Assembly (NCBI RefSeq): GCF_039729195.1
Contig: NZ_CP155796.1
Span: forward strand, 1,054,001-1,118,000
DNA from: Mycobacterium sp. DL
Lineage (GTDB): Bacteria; Actinomycetota; Actinomycetes; Mycobacteriales; Mycobacteriaceae
DNA: 64,000 nucleotides
Direction: 5' to 3'
Each line of letters begins with the position of its first letter. The first letter of the stretch is position 1. The notes under the pieces were generated by a model. That model saw only the letters and a program-made list of their open reading frames with translations. It made no database searches and was not told where the DNA came from. Positions 9,322-19,906 of the stretch are shown piece after piece. The position numbers and the translations under genes are program-made.

Positions 9322-9329
9322 AAGTGGGG

Positions 9330-10556
9330 TCAGGGGCGCGACGGCCGTGCGCCCGCGACCGAGAACCCGGCACACGCCAGCAGCGAGGCGCAGACCATCA
9401 CGATGCCCAGCGGCGCCGCGGTGTGCTCACCTCCCAGGCTGACCAACGGCGACACGGCCGCCGCGAGCAGGAACTGCGTGGCACCGAGCGCGGCCGAGGC
9501 CGTCCCGGCAGCCCGCGGCGCGGCCGACAACGCCAGGGCCGTGGTGTTGCCGAAGATCAGGCCCATGCCCGCGACCGCGAAGAACAGAGGCAACGCCAAC
9601 CAACCCGCGGGTGCGCCGAGGACAGCGATCGCGAGCACCGAGATGCTTGCGGTCAGGATGACCGCCAGGCCGACACCGGCCACGGTGCGGGGCTCGCAGC
9701 GTGCGGTGAGCCGGGCGCTGAGCGCGCTCATCGAGAGGAGTCCAAAAGCGTTGACCCCGAACATCGCTCCGTACTCGGCGGAGGACAGCCCCATCATGGT
9801 CTGGTAGATGAACGGTGATGCCGAGATGTAGGCCATCATCACCGCGAACGCGAAACCGAAGGCGATGAGGTTGCCGAGGTAGGCGCGCTGGGTCAGGTCT
9901 TTCAAAGGTGAACCGGCGGTGGTCTTCTGGTTGCGCAGCGCGGCGCGGCGTTGTTCGGTGTGGGTCTCGCGGATCACCGCAAGCGCGGCGCCGAGCATCG
10001 CGATGACCAGTACCAGGATCACCGCGAGCGCACCGCGCCAGCCCAGCGGCTCGACGAGGAGACCGCCGGCCAGCGGTGCTGCGATCGGGGCGACCCCGCC
10101 GACGATCATCATCAGGCTGAAGGCGCGGGCGGCGTCGCGTCCGGTCGCGAGGTCGGAGATGATCGCGCGGCCGATCACCATGCCGGCGGCTCCGGTGAGT
10201 CCCTGTGCCAGACGCGCGGCGATGAGCACCTCGACCGTGGGGGCGAGCACGGTGGCCAGGCTGGCGATCACGCAGATCACGGCGCCGACGACCAGTGGTT
10301 TGACCCGGCCGTAGCGATCCGACAGCGGACCGAAGATCAACTGCCCGGCGGCCAGGCCGAGTAGGAACGCGGTCAGCGTCAGCTGGATGTTGGTCGGCGA
10401 GGTGTGCAGGTCGTCGACCATCGCCGGGAACGCCGGCAGATAGAGATCGGTGGCGAACGGTGCCACCGCCGAGAGTAGGGCGAGAGTGACGAGCAGGCCG
10501 ACGGTGATTGCGGGCGTCGCGTCGCGTCCCGTGGTGGTGTCCACGGCGGCGGTCAT
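9330..10556 (-). CDS. Bcr/CflA-type MFS drug efflux transporter
   Basis: This 408-residue protein has twelve predicted membrane helices and a DHA1/Bcr-CflA signature: a first helix with ATDLYLPAFPAMVDDLHTSP and the loop GPLSDRYGRVKPLVVG (motif A). Such pumps export drugs or small metabolites by proton antiport. It is divergent from a MarR regulator and the intergenic DNA contains overlapping palindromes, so MarR repression with induction by a substrate is expected. The start is ATG 10556; the longer frame from 10580 begins inside the palindrome. Confidence 0.85.
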   Translation of the reverse strand: MTAAVDTTTGRDATPAITVGLLVTLALLSAVAPFATDLYLPAFPAMVDDLHTSPTNIQLTLTAFLLGLAAGQLIFGPLSDRYGRVKPLVVGAVICVIASLATVLAPTVEVLIAARLAQGLTGAAGMVIGRAIISDLATGRDAARAFSLMMIVGGVAPIAAPLAGGLLVEPLGWRGALAVILVLVIAMLGAALAVIRETHTEQRRAALRNQKTTAGSPLKDLTQRAYLGNLIAFGFAFAVMMAYISASPFIYQTMMGLSSAEYGAMFGVNAFGLLSMSALSARLTARCEPRTVAGVGLAVILTASISVLAIAVLGAPAGWLALPLFFAVAGMGLIFGNTTALALSAAPRAAGTASAALGATQFLLAAAVSPLVSLGGEHTAAPLGIVMVCASLLACAGFSVAGARPSRP

Positions 10557-10574
10557 AGGCGTCTCCAAGGTAAT

Positions 10575-10606
10575 TATCAATTGATAGTTATCACTATATA
10601 ACTATC
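10575..10606. promoter_or_regulatory. Overlapping palindromes, probable MarR operators
   Basis: TATCAATTGATA (10575-10586) is a perfect palindrome and the motif for an operator half overlapping it, GATAGTTAT (10583-10591), pairs perfectly with ATAACTATC (10598-10606). They occupy the AT-rich spacer between the divergent MFS and MarR start codons in otherwise GC-rich DNA. Confidence 0.7.
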
Positions 10607-10621
10607 AGGTATGGTGGTGCG

Positions 10622-11074
10622 GTGCAAACCCGACAACCCCGTGCCGAGCAACTCGCGGACCTCGCCGACGTCGTCATGGCGGTGGCGCGTGCGGTCAGGG
10701 CCCGGGCCTCCGCGGAACCTGCTGTCGTGGAGCTCTCCGCCACCGAGATCACCGTGCTGCGGTACCTCGACCACCATCCCGATGTCGGCCCGAGCGTCGT
10801 CGCGGCCGCGACCGGACTGCAGCGGAGCAATCTGAGCCGGGCGCTGCGCGACCTCGAGACCAAGGGGCTGGTGCGGCGATCGGCCGATCCCACCGACAGC
10901 CGGGGTGCGGTACTGCGCTCCACCGAGTTGGCTGCGGAGAACCTGTCGCGGCTCCGGGCGATCTGGGCGCGACTGCTCGACGACGCGATCGATTCGTCGG
11001 GGGACAAGCACGACGTCGCGTCGGCGCTGGCGCTGCTGCGGGCGGTCGAACGCGGACTCGACGCGGCCGAATGA
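10622..11074 (+). CDS. MarR-family transcriptional regulator
   Basis: This 150-residue winged-helix protein has the MarR layout: a helical dimerisation segment, then ATEITVLRYLDHHPDVGPSVVAAATGLQRSNLSRALRDLETKGLVRRSADPTDSRGAVL, covering recognition helix and wing with the conserved DSR. A GTG at 10622, 15 bases after the palindrome, is the start. It probably represses the divergent MFS gene and itself. Its stop overlaps the start of the EEP-fold gene by ATGA, so those two are coupled. Confidence 0.85.
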   Translation: MQTRQPRAEQLADLADVVMAVARAVRARASAEPAVVELSATEITVLRYLDHHPDVGPSVVAAATGLQRSNLSRALRDLETKGLVRRSADPTDSRGAVLRSTELAAENLSRLRAIWARLLDDAIDSSGDKHDVASALALLRAVERGLDAAE

Positions 11075-11916
11075 TGAACCTGTTCCGCCGTCGGCGTATC
11101 GCCGTCCCGGTCGGCCGCTTCGACGTCGACACCGATCGGTGGCGTGACGTCGACGACGGCGGATCCGCGCAACGCGAGCAGCTGACGGTGGCGACATTCA
11201 ACATCTGGTTCAACGAGCTTCACCGAGAGCAGCGCTACCGCGCCATCGCGTCGCTGCTGTCGCGGGAACTCCCGGACATCATGGTCTTTCAGGAAGTGAC
11301 CGGCACCGCGCTCGAGGTGTTCCTCGCGCAGCCCTGGATACGAGAGCACTACTGCCGCGCCGCGGTGGCCGGCGACGGCTCCTACGGCATGCTGATGTTG
11401 TCCCGGCTCCCGATCCGCCGAAGCACCTACACGCGGCTGCCCACGCACCTGTCCCGCGGGTACCTGACAGCCGAACTCAGCGTCAACGGCGTCGACCTGA
11501 GGATCGTGTCCGTCCATCTGGAAAGCGGGAAGAAGGCCAGGCAGCTGCGGGCCCGCCAGCTGTCCCGGCTGTTCCGCGCGTTCCGCGGCGACGGCAACGT
11601 CGTGCTGCTCGGCGACTTCAACCTGCGAGACGACGAGAATCACGAGCTCGATCCGCAGTATCAGGACGTGTGGCCGAGCCTGCGGCCGGACGAACCGGGA
11701 TTCACCGAGGACACCTCGATCAATCACATGCGCTACGACATGAAGAACAAGCACCGCCACGTCAGGTTCGACCGGGTGCTGGTCAAAGGCCCGGCGTGGA
11801 AGGCCGACGACATCGTGCTACTCGGACGCGAGCCGATCGCCCCGTCGCTGCCGAGGATCTTCCCGTCGGACCACTTCGGCGTGCTGTGCCGGCTCTACTC
11901 GAATCACGCGCGCTGA
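11071..11916 (+). CDS. Endonuclease/exonuclease/phosphatase (EEP) family hydrolase
   Basis: The 281-residue product has the EEP fold motifs in order: VATFNIWFNE (about 40-49), MVFQEVTG with the metal-binding glutamate, VVLLGDFNLRDDEN and PSDHFGVLCRL with the catalytic Asp-His. This set is close to tyrosyl-DNA phosphodiesterase 2-like members (TWN, QE, GDxN, SDH). Members cleave phosphodiester or phosphomonoester bonds in nucleic acids, lipids or proteins, and the target is unknown here. No signal peptide is seen. It overlaps the MarR gene by four bases. An alternative start is ATG 11074. Confidence 0.75.
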   Translation: MMNLFRRRRIAVPVGRFDVDTDRWRDVDDGGSAQREQLTVATFNIWFNELHREQRYRAIASLLSRELPDIMVFQEVTGTALEVFLAQPWIREHYCRAAVAGDGSYGMLMLSRLPIRRSTYTRLPTHLSRGYLTAELSVNGVDLRIVSVHLESGKKARQLRARQLSRLFRAFRGDGNVVLLGDFNLRDDENHELDPQYQDVWPSLRPDEPGFTEDTSINHMRYDMKNKHRHVRFDRVLVKGPAWKADDIVLLGREPIAPSLPRIFPSDHFGVLCRLYSNHAR

Positions 11917-11923
11917 CCGACCG

Positions 11924-12706
11924 TCACGGTCGTTGCGCGCGGCGAACTCGCACGGTCGCGGCGACGACCACCAGCGCCGCGGCGCCCGCCGTCGCCGACA
12001 CGACCACGCTGTCGCGCTGCGCGGCGCCGATCGTGATCGCCACCAACGCCCACACCGCGCCGGCGAGGTAGCCCCAGGTCCCGCGCAGGACCGTCGTCAG
12101 CAGCACCGCGAACACCGCGGCGGCGACCAGGATGACCAACTGCCACCACACCCCGGCAGCCGACACCCCGGAGCCGATCAGTGCGGCGGCGACGTTGGCG
12201 AACACCGCCGCACCCAGCCATCCGAGGTACAGGCCGAAGGTCGTGGCCGCCAGGGTGGCCAGCCAGGACGGGCAGGTCAGGTCAGCGCGCCGGCCGACCA
12301 GCAGCAGCAGGATGTGGATCAACGCGGCCACCATCACCGCCGCCACCACCACGCTGGCCCACAGCCAGTCCTGCGCCGCGACCGCCAGCCACACGCTGTA
12401 GCCGACGAACACCACGCTCGCATCGATCAGCAGGCTGGTCTCCCACGACGAACCCAGCCCGAACCGCAGCACCGCGACCGACGTCACCGCGCTGAGCAGG
12501 GTGATGACGCCCCACACGCTGAACGCGTAGCCGGCCGGGGTGATCAACGCCTGGTTGGTCGCACCCGTGCGCAGGAAGTTGCCCGCCACCGCATTGACCA
12601 CCAGCGGTGCGACCAACTGCGTCAGCGCCAGGACCGCCATGATCCACCGCCACGGCCGCACCGACGGTGAATTCGTCGTGGGCGTCGGACGGCTCGATGT
12701 GCGCAA
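11924..12706 (-). CDS. TspO/MBR-like tryptophan-rich membrane protein
   Basis: About 260 residues with seven hydrophobic helices. The segment LITPAGYAFSVWGVITLLS matches the 'FSxWGxIY' signature of the tryptophan-rich sensory (TspO-related) family. Bacterial members bind tetrapyrroles or other ligands, or are of unknown function. This protein is longer than classic TspO (about 160 residues) and belongs to the extended subgroup. I place the start at a TTG (12706), five bases after an AGGAGA ribosome site; a TTG at 12730 is the alternative. Confidence 0.6.
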   Translation of the reverse strand: MRTSSRPTPTTNSPSVRPWRWIMAVLALTQLVAPLVVNAVAGNFLRTGATNQALITPAGYAFSVWGVITLLSAVTSVAVLRFGLGSSWETSLLIDASVVFVGYSVWLAVAAQDWLWASVVVAAVMVAALIHILLLLVGRRADLTCPSWLATLAATTFGLYLGWLGAAVFANVAAALIGSGVSAAGVWWQLVILVAAAVFAVLLTTVLRGTWGYLAGAVWALVAITIGAAQRDSVVVSATAGAAALVVVAATVRVRRAQRP

Positions 12707-12769
12707 GTAGGTCTCCTGGTCGGGGTGCAACTGCTCTGTATTCGGAGCCGGAACCCGACCAGATGGGGG

Positions 12770-15292
<2,523 letters not shown>

Positions 15293-15450
15293 TGAGTCTC
15301 CTGCGGTCGGGCCGTAGTTGCGCGGCCGGGTCATTCTGTCGTTCACGTGTTTCTTGAAGGCGTCCGGAATGTGAACTCCGCTAGCCACTAAACCCGACCT
15401 AGCTGGCGAAAGCGTTGCCGAGATGAATATTGACACGGTTGACTGGCTAG

Positions 15451-17379
15451 ATGGTGAGGGGCGAACGACCCGAGCTGACCGGGGCCACCGGTCACTGGGG
15501 TCGGCTGCGCGCCCGCGTCGCCGCCGCCGACCTGCTGCCCCCGGTGTGGCAGCTCGTGGGGTGGACGCTTGCGGTGGCCGCCACGTCCTATCTGGTGCGC
15601 TACCTCGCTTCGGTCGACGGTCGCACGTTCACCGTCGTCTGGCTGGCGGCGGCACCGCAGCTGGTGGCGCTGCTGACCGCGCGGCGGCGGCACTGGCCCG
15701 CGCTGCTGGTGTCCTTCGCCGTTTTCCAGTACGGGCCGGCGTGGCTGGTGTTGGGGCAGCGGCCGGAGCTGGCCGCACTGTCCACGGTCACCGCGGTGGT
15801 GTTCGCGGCGTGGATGCTGCAGCCCGACCAGGACTGGGTGACGGGCCGCAGCGACTCGTTGCGCAGCTGGCGGCGGTTCGTCATCTACGGCGTGGCGATT
15901 GCGCCGGTGTTCGCCGGGCTCATCGGGGCGCTCAGTGTCGTCGTGCACGAGCAGGGTCCCGGTGATCTGCGATCGCTGGCCACCGTCGCGGCGATCTGGT
16001 ATCTCGCCGAAGCGGTCGGCATCGCGTTCCTGGCGCCGGTGCTGCTGCGCTGGCGGCACCTGTGGCGTCGGCAATCGTGGCGCCATGTGGCGACATCGGT
16101 GGGCTTCTCCCTGCTGATGGTCGCGCTGTGTCTGGTGGCGGCCGCCGAGTCGAACTTCGCGCTGCTGTTCCTCGCCGGGGTGCCCACCCTGCTGGTCCTC
16201 ATCGACGCCGGGATCGCGGCGGCCTTCGGGCAGATGGCCATCGGCGCGGTGATCATCCTGGGTTCCACGTTCGCCGGATACGGCCCGTTCACCGTCGGCA
16301 CCGACGACCCCACGCAGGCGATGATGTATGCCCAGGTGTTCCTACTCGCCGGCTACGCGATGGTGGTGCTCGTGGCGGCGGCCCTGGAGGAGCGCAACCG
16401 GCTGACCGCGATGGACAACGCCAGCCATGAGGTCTACGACCTCGTGGCCGAGCTGACGGGGGACCTGGTCATCGTCGTCGACTCCCGCGGCGACGTGCTG
16501 CACCACGCGATCGCCGGACGGATCAACCTGGACCTGCCCAGCGGTCGGATCTCGCAGGCCGAGTGGCAGAGCCATGTGCACCCCGACGACCTCCACCTGG
16601 TGATGAACAGGTGGACCACCGGCCGGACCGAGGCCTCGCTGCCGTTCCGGGTGCGCGCGAAAGACGGATCGTGGCTGTGGTACGTCGTCCACAGTCGGCA
16701 CGCCGCCAAGGGGCTCTCGGCGGCGATCCTGCGCGACGTCACCCTGGAACGGGCCGTGCAGGAATCGCTGACCGACATGGCGAACTCCGATCCGCTGACC
16801 GGGCTGGCGAATCGCCGCGGGCTGACGCAGCGGGGACGCGAGATCTGGTTGCGCGCGGTCCAACTCGAGCAACCGTTGACGGCGTTGTTCGTCGACGTCG
16901 ACCACTTCAAGGCATTCAACGACCACTACGGGCATCAGGCCGGTGACCGGTGTCTGTGTGATGTCGCCGACGTCCTACTCCATCTCGCCGATCCGGACGG
17001 CTGCGTGGCAGCGCGCTACGGCGGCGAGGAATTCGCGATCCTGCTGGCAGGGTGTGACGATCCGGGCACGTTCGCGACCGGCCTGTCGTCGGCGATCCGC
17101 GCCCTGGCGATCCCGCATCCGCACTCGGAGTCCGGCGTCGTCACGATCAGCATCGGCGTGTGCACGGTCGACCCGCGCGAGGTCCGATACCGCGGTGTGG
17201 ATCCCGATGCCGCGGTCGCCGAGTTGCTCGACTGTGCTGATCAGGCTCTCTACACGGCGAAAGCCGAAGGGCGGAATCGGATTTCGGTGGCATGCCGGGA
17301 TGGCGCGTTAGTCGGCGAGCAGATTCACCACCCCGGTGAACAGCCGTGGGAGGCGGTCGGCGGCGGGCACGATCAGTGA
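15451..17379 (+). CDS. Membrane diguanylate cyclase (MASE1-PAS-GGDEF)
   Basis: This 642-residue protein has about eight to ten hydrophobic helices in the first 315 residues (MASE1-like sensor), a PAS-like segment (about 330-440, ending VHSRHAAKGLSAAILRDVTLERAV) and a GGDEF domain with DPLTGLANRRGL, FVDVDHFKAFNDHYGHQAGD and the active-site ARYGGEEF. It should make cyclic di-GMP from two GTP. The inhibitory I-site RxxD expected just before the active site reads ADPD, so product inhibition is probably absent. No EAL domain is present. Its last 24 codons overlap the convergent flavoprotein gene by 72 bases. Confidence 0.85.
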   Translation: MVRGERPELTGATGHWGRLRARVAAADLLPPVWQLVGWTLAVAATSYLVRYLASVDGRTFTVVWLAAAPQLVALLTARRRHWPALLVSFAVFQYGPAWLVLGQRPELAALSTVTAVVFAAWMLQPDQDWVTGRSDSLRSWRRFVIYGVAIAPVFAGLIGALSVVVHEQGPGDLRSLATVAAIWYLAEAVGIAFLAPVLLRWRHLWRRQSWRHVATSVGFSLLMVALCLVAAAESNFALLFLAGVPTLLVLIDAGIAAAFGQMAIGAVIILGSTFAGYGPFTVGTDDPTQAMMYAQVFLLAGYAMVVLVAAALEERNRLTAMDNASHEVYDLVAELTGDLVIVVDSRGDVLHHAIAGRINLDLPSGRISQAEWQSHVHPDDLHLVMNRWTTGRTEASLPFRVRAKDGSWLWYVVHSRHAAKGLSAAILRDVTLERAVQESLTDMANSDPLTGLANRRGLTQRGREIWLRAVQLEQPLTALFVDVDHFKAFNDHYGHQAGDRCLCDVADVLLHLADPDGCVAARYGGEEFAILLAGCDDPGTFATGLSSAIRALAIPHPHSESGVVTISIGVCTVDPREVRYRGVDPDAAVAELLDCADQALYTAKAEGRNRISVACRDGALVGEQIHHPGEQPWEAVGGGHDQ

Positions 17380-18330
17380 CCGCAGCGGCGACGTGCTCGC
17401 ATGGAGCGTCGCGGCGGTCAGGAACCGGTAGCGCCGCGTTGCCCGGCGCCACTGCTGCTCGTAGTCGGCGGGACGATCGGTGGCCACGCAGTCGACCAGT
17501 AGCCGTGCCGCGGCGAACGCCAATCCCAGACCTTCACCGGTGAGGGCGTCGACGTAGCCCGCCGCGTCACCGACCAGCAACACCCGTCCGGCGACCCGAC
17601 TGCGTGACTTCTGCCGCAGCGGTCCGGCCGCCCGGTCGGCTTCGTAGGTAAGGCCGTCGAGGCGCTCGCGCAGCGCGGGAAACGCGGCGAGGTGCTGCTC
17701 GAAACGGCCCTGCCGTGAGGTCAGGATCGCGATGCCCACGCAGTCGTCGGCCACCGGTGTCACGTACGCCTCCCCGGCCTCGGGCTGATCGGACCAGTGC
17801 ACCTCGACGACGTCGCTCCACGGCGCGACGGCGAAGTGGCGTTTGAGGCCCCAGCGCCGGGTTCTGCCCACCGGCTGGTTCAGGCCGAGGCCGGCCCGGA
17901 TCGGTGAGTGCAGGCCGTCGGCCGCGGCCAGGTAGCGGGCTCGGATCCCGTTGACCGTCACCGATCGTTCATCCTGGACGATCGCACCGATCCGGTCGTG
18001 CACCACCGATAGGCCGGCCGCCTCCGCCTCGCGCTGCAACGCCTCGTGCAGGGTCGTGCGCCGCACCCCCAACCCCGGACCCGAGCCGAACTGTGCTGTG
18101 ACACAACGACGGCCATCGAGATAGGACACCCCACGGAACGTCCGTCCCGCGGGCCGGACGCCGAGCAGGTCGAGTTGGCGCACCGCGTGCGGCATCAGAC
18201 CCTCACCGCACGCCTTGTCGATCGGACCGGTGCGCTGCTCGATCACCGTCACCTGCAGGCCCGCGTGGGCCGCAAGGATCGCGGTGGCCAACCCCGCGGG
18301 TCCACCGCCTGCGACGGCCAGATCGATCAT
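17308..18330 (-). CDS. Geranylgeranyl-reductase-type flavoprotein monooxygenase (PKS cluster)
   Basis: This 340-residue FAD protein has the dinucleotide site AVAGGGPAGLATA, the family motif KACGEGLMP and the second FAD motif LVGDAAGYVDALTGEGLGLAF, which place it with geranylgeranyl reductases and related flavin hydroxylases. It is the last of four coupled genes after a type III polyketide synthase and an ICMT-like methyltransferase. The same trio (srsA-srsB-srsC) in Streptomyces griseus makes alkylresorcinols that are methylated and oxidised to quinones. Hydroxylation of the polyketide ring is therefore the likely role (inference). ATG 18330 overlaps the methyltransferase stop as ATGA. Confidence 0.75.
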   Translation of the reverse strand: MIDLAVAGGGPAGLATAILAAHAGLQVTVIEQRTGPIDKACGEGLMPHAVRQLDLLGVRPAGRTFRGVSYLDGRRCVTAQFGSGPGLGVRRTTLHEALQREAEAAGLSVVHDRIGAIVQDERSVTVNGIRARYLAAADGLHSPIRAGLGLNQPVGRTRRWGLKRHFAVAPWSDVVEVHWSDQPEAGEAYVTPVADDCVGIAILTSRQGRFEQHLAAFPALRERLDGLTYEADRAAGPLRQKSRSRVAGRVLLVGDAAGYVDALTGEGLGLAFAAARLLVDCVATDRPADYEQQWRRATRRYRFLTAATLHASTSPLRSLIVPAADRLPRLFTGVVNLLAD

Positions 18331-18830
18331 GTCAGCGACTCGAGGGCCTCGTCCTCCACCGAGATCCGCACCCACAGCAGCACAGCATTGAGCACCGTGA
18401 ACACCGTTGCGGTGATCCACGCGCTGTGCACCAACGGCAGCGCGACGCCCTCGAGGACGACGGCGACGTAGTTGGGGTGCGAGAGGAACCGGTACGGGCC
18501 GCCTGTGATTCGCCCGGCGTCCGGGACGACCATGACGCGGGTGTTCCACTGCCGGCCGAGTGTGGTGATGCACCACCACCGCAATCCCTGGGCGGCGATC
18601 ACGACGGCGAACATCGACCAACCCAACGTCGGGATGAACTCGCGGTGCGCCGCCTCGACCAGGCAGCCCACCAGCAAGCCGGTGTGCAGCAGCACCATCA
18701 CCGGGTAGTGGCCGGCGCCGAACTCGACGCCACCATGGGCCCTGCTCCACTTCAGATTCCGTTGGGAGACCACGAGTTCGGCGATCCGCTCGACCCCGAC
18801 GGCGGCGATCAGCACGGTGTAGGCGAGCAT
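18327..18830 (-). CDS. Isoprenylcysteine carboxyl methyltransferase-like membrane methyltransferase
   Basis: The 167-residue protein has four hydrophobic segments and the ICMT/PEMT-type C-terminus: LGRQWNTRVMVVPDAGRITGGPYRFLSHPNYVAVVLEGVALPL, containing the GPYRFLSHPNY motif that binds S-adenosylmethionine. In type III PKS clusters such proteins methylate the phenolic lipid product, which fits the gene order here (srsB-like). It starts 2 bases after the PKS stop and overlaps the flavoprotein gene by four, so all are made from one message. A TTG at 18836 is a possible earlier start. Confidence 0.8.
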   Translation of the reverse strand: MLAYTVLIAAVGVERIAELVVSQRNLKWSRAHGGVEFGAGHYPVMVLLHTGLLVGCLVEAAHREFIPTLGWSMFAVVIAAQGLRWWCITTLGRQWNTRVMVVPDAGRITGGPYRFLSHPNYVAVVLEGVALPLVHSAWITATVFTVLNAVLLWVRISVEDEALESLT

Positions 18831-18832
18831 GC

Positions 18833-19906
18833 TCAACGCCACTGCAGCAGCACGAGTTCGGAGCAGAAGCCGGGTCCCATCGCCATCAGCAGCCCCGGAG
18901 ATCCGGGCGTCGGCTTCTTGGCGCGGGTGTCGCGCAGCACGTGCAGCACCGACGACGACGACAGGTTGCCCACCTCGGCCAGCGAACGCCACGTCAACTC
19001 CAGCGCGTCGTCGGCGAGACCGAGTGCGGCGGTGATCGCCTCGATCACCTTGGGGCCGCCCGGGTGGGACACCCATGCGTCGATGTCGGGGACGGTGAGG
19101 TCGTGCCCGCCGAGGAAGCCTGCCATGTCGTCGGCGAGGTAGCGGTCGATGAGCTCGGGCAGGTTCGGCGACAGGATCAGCTGGAAACCGTTGCGCCCGA
19201 CCTTCCATCCCATGGTGTCCAGCGAGTCCGGGTACATCCGGCTGCGCGAGTCGAGCACTGCGGGTCCGGTCGCGTTGATCTCGCCGGCGCGGGCCTCACC
19301 TGCGGCGATCACCGCGGCGGCACCGTCACCGAACAGGGCGCTGCCGACGAGGCTGGCCATCGTCGGTTCGGCGGCCGGGTAGGTCAGCGAACACAACTCC
19401 ACCGACACCAGCGCGGCGACGTGGTCGGGGGCGCCGCGCAGGTAGTCGTGCATGCGGGCGATGCCGGCCGCACCCGCTACGCAGCCCAGCCCGAACAGCG
19501 GCACCCGGCGCACGTCAGGTCGAAGACCCAGCCGGTTGGCGATGCGTGCGTCCAGCGACGGCACCGCCACGCCGGTGACCGTCGTCGTCATGATCATGTC
19601 GAGATCGTCGGGGCGCAGACCTGCTTCGTCGAGCGCAGCGGTCAGCGCTTCGCAGGCCAGATCCAGGGCGTGCTCGAGGTAGATGTCGTTGGCGTCGCCG
19701 AAGTCGGTCAGCGACGGATAACGCTCCAGCGGGAGCACGAAGTGGCGGCTGTTGACCTTCGCATGGTCGTGAAGCCCGCGGACGACGTCGCCGAGACCGG
19801 CGAACGCCGGGACGGCGAGGAAGGCCTCGGTGATCTCGTGCTGGCTGTAGCGGTGGGGCGGCAGCGCCCCCTGCACACCGGCGATGACGCTGATGGGATC
19901 GGTCAT
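18833..19906 (-). CDS. Type III polyketide synthase (chalcone synthase-like)
   Basis: This 357-residue enzyme has the complete thiolase-fold triad: Cys in [16 protein letters not shown], His in [14 protein letters not shown] and Asn in [14 protein letters not shown]. It resembles mycobacterial Pks10/11/18 and Streptomyces SrsA, which extend long-chain acyl-CoA with malonyl-CoA or methylmalonyl-CoA to alkylpyrones or alkylresorcinols. The methyltransferase and flavoprotein following it, and an MMPL transporter in front with an ATGA overlap, suggest a complete route to an exported lipid phenol or polyketide quinone. Starter chain length and product cannot be read from the sequence. Confidence 0.88.
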   Translation of the reverse strand: MTDPISVIAGVQGALPPHRYSQHEITEAFLAVPAFAGLGDVVRGLHDHAKVNSRHFVLPLERYPSLTDFGDANDIYLEHALDLACEALTAALDEAGLRPDDLDMIMTTTVTGVAVPSLDARIANRLGLRPDVRRVPLFGLGCVAGAAGIARMHDYLRGAPDHVAALVSVELCSLTYPAAEPTMASLVGSALFGDGAAAVIAAGEARAGEINATGPAVLDSRSRMYPDSLDTMGWKVGRNGFQLILSPNLPELIDRYLADDMAGFLGGHDLTVPDIDAWVSHPGGPKVIEAITAALGLADDALELTWRSLAEVGNLSSSSVLHVLRDTRAKKPTPGSPGLLMAMGPGFCSELVLLQWR

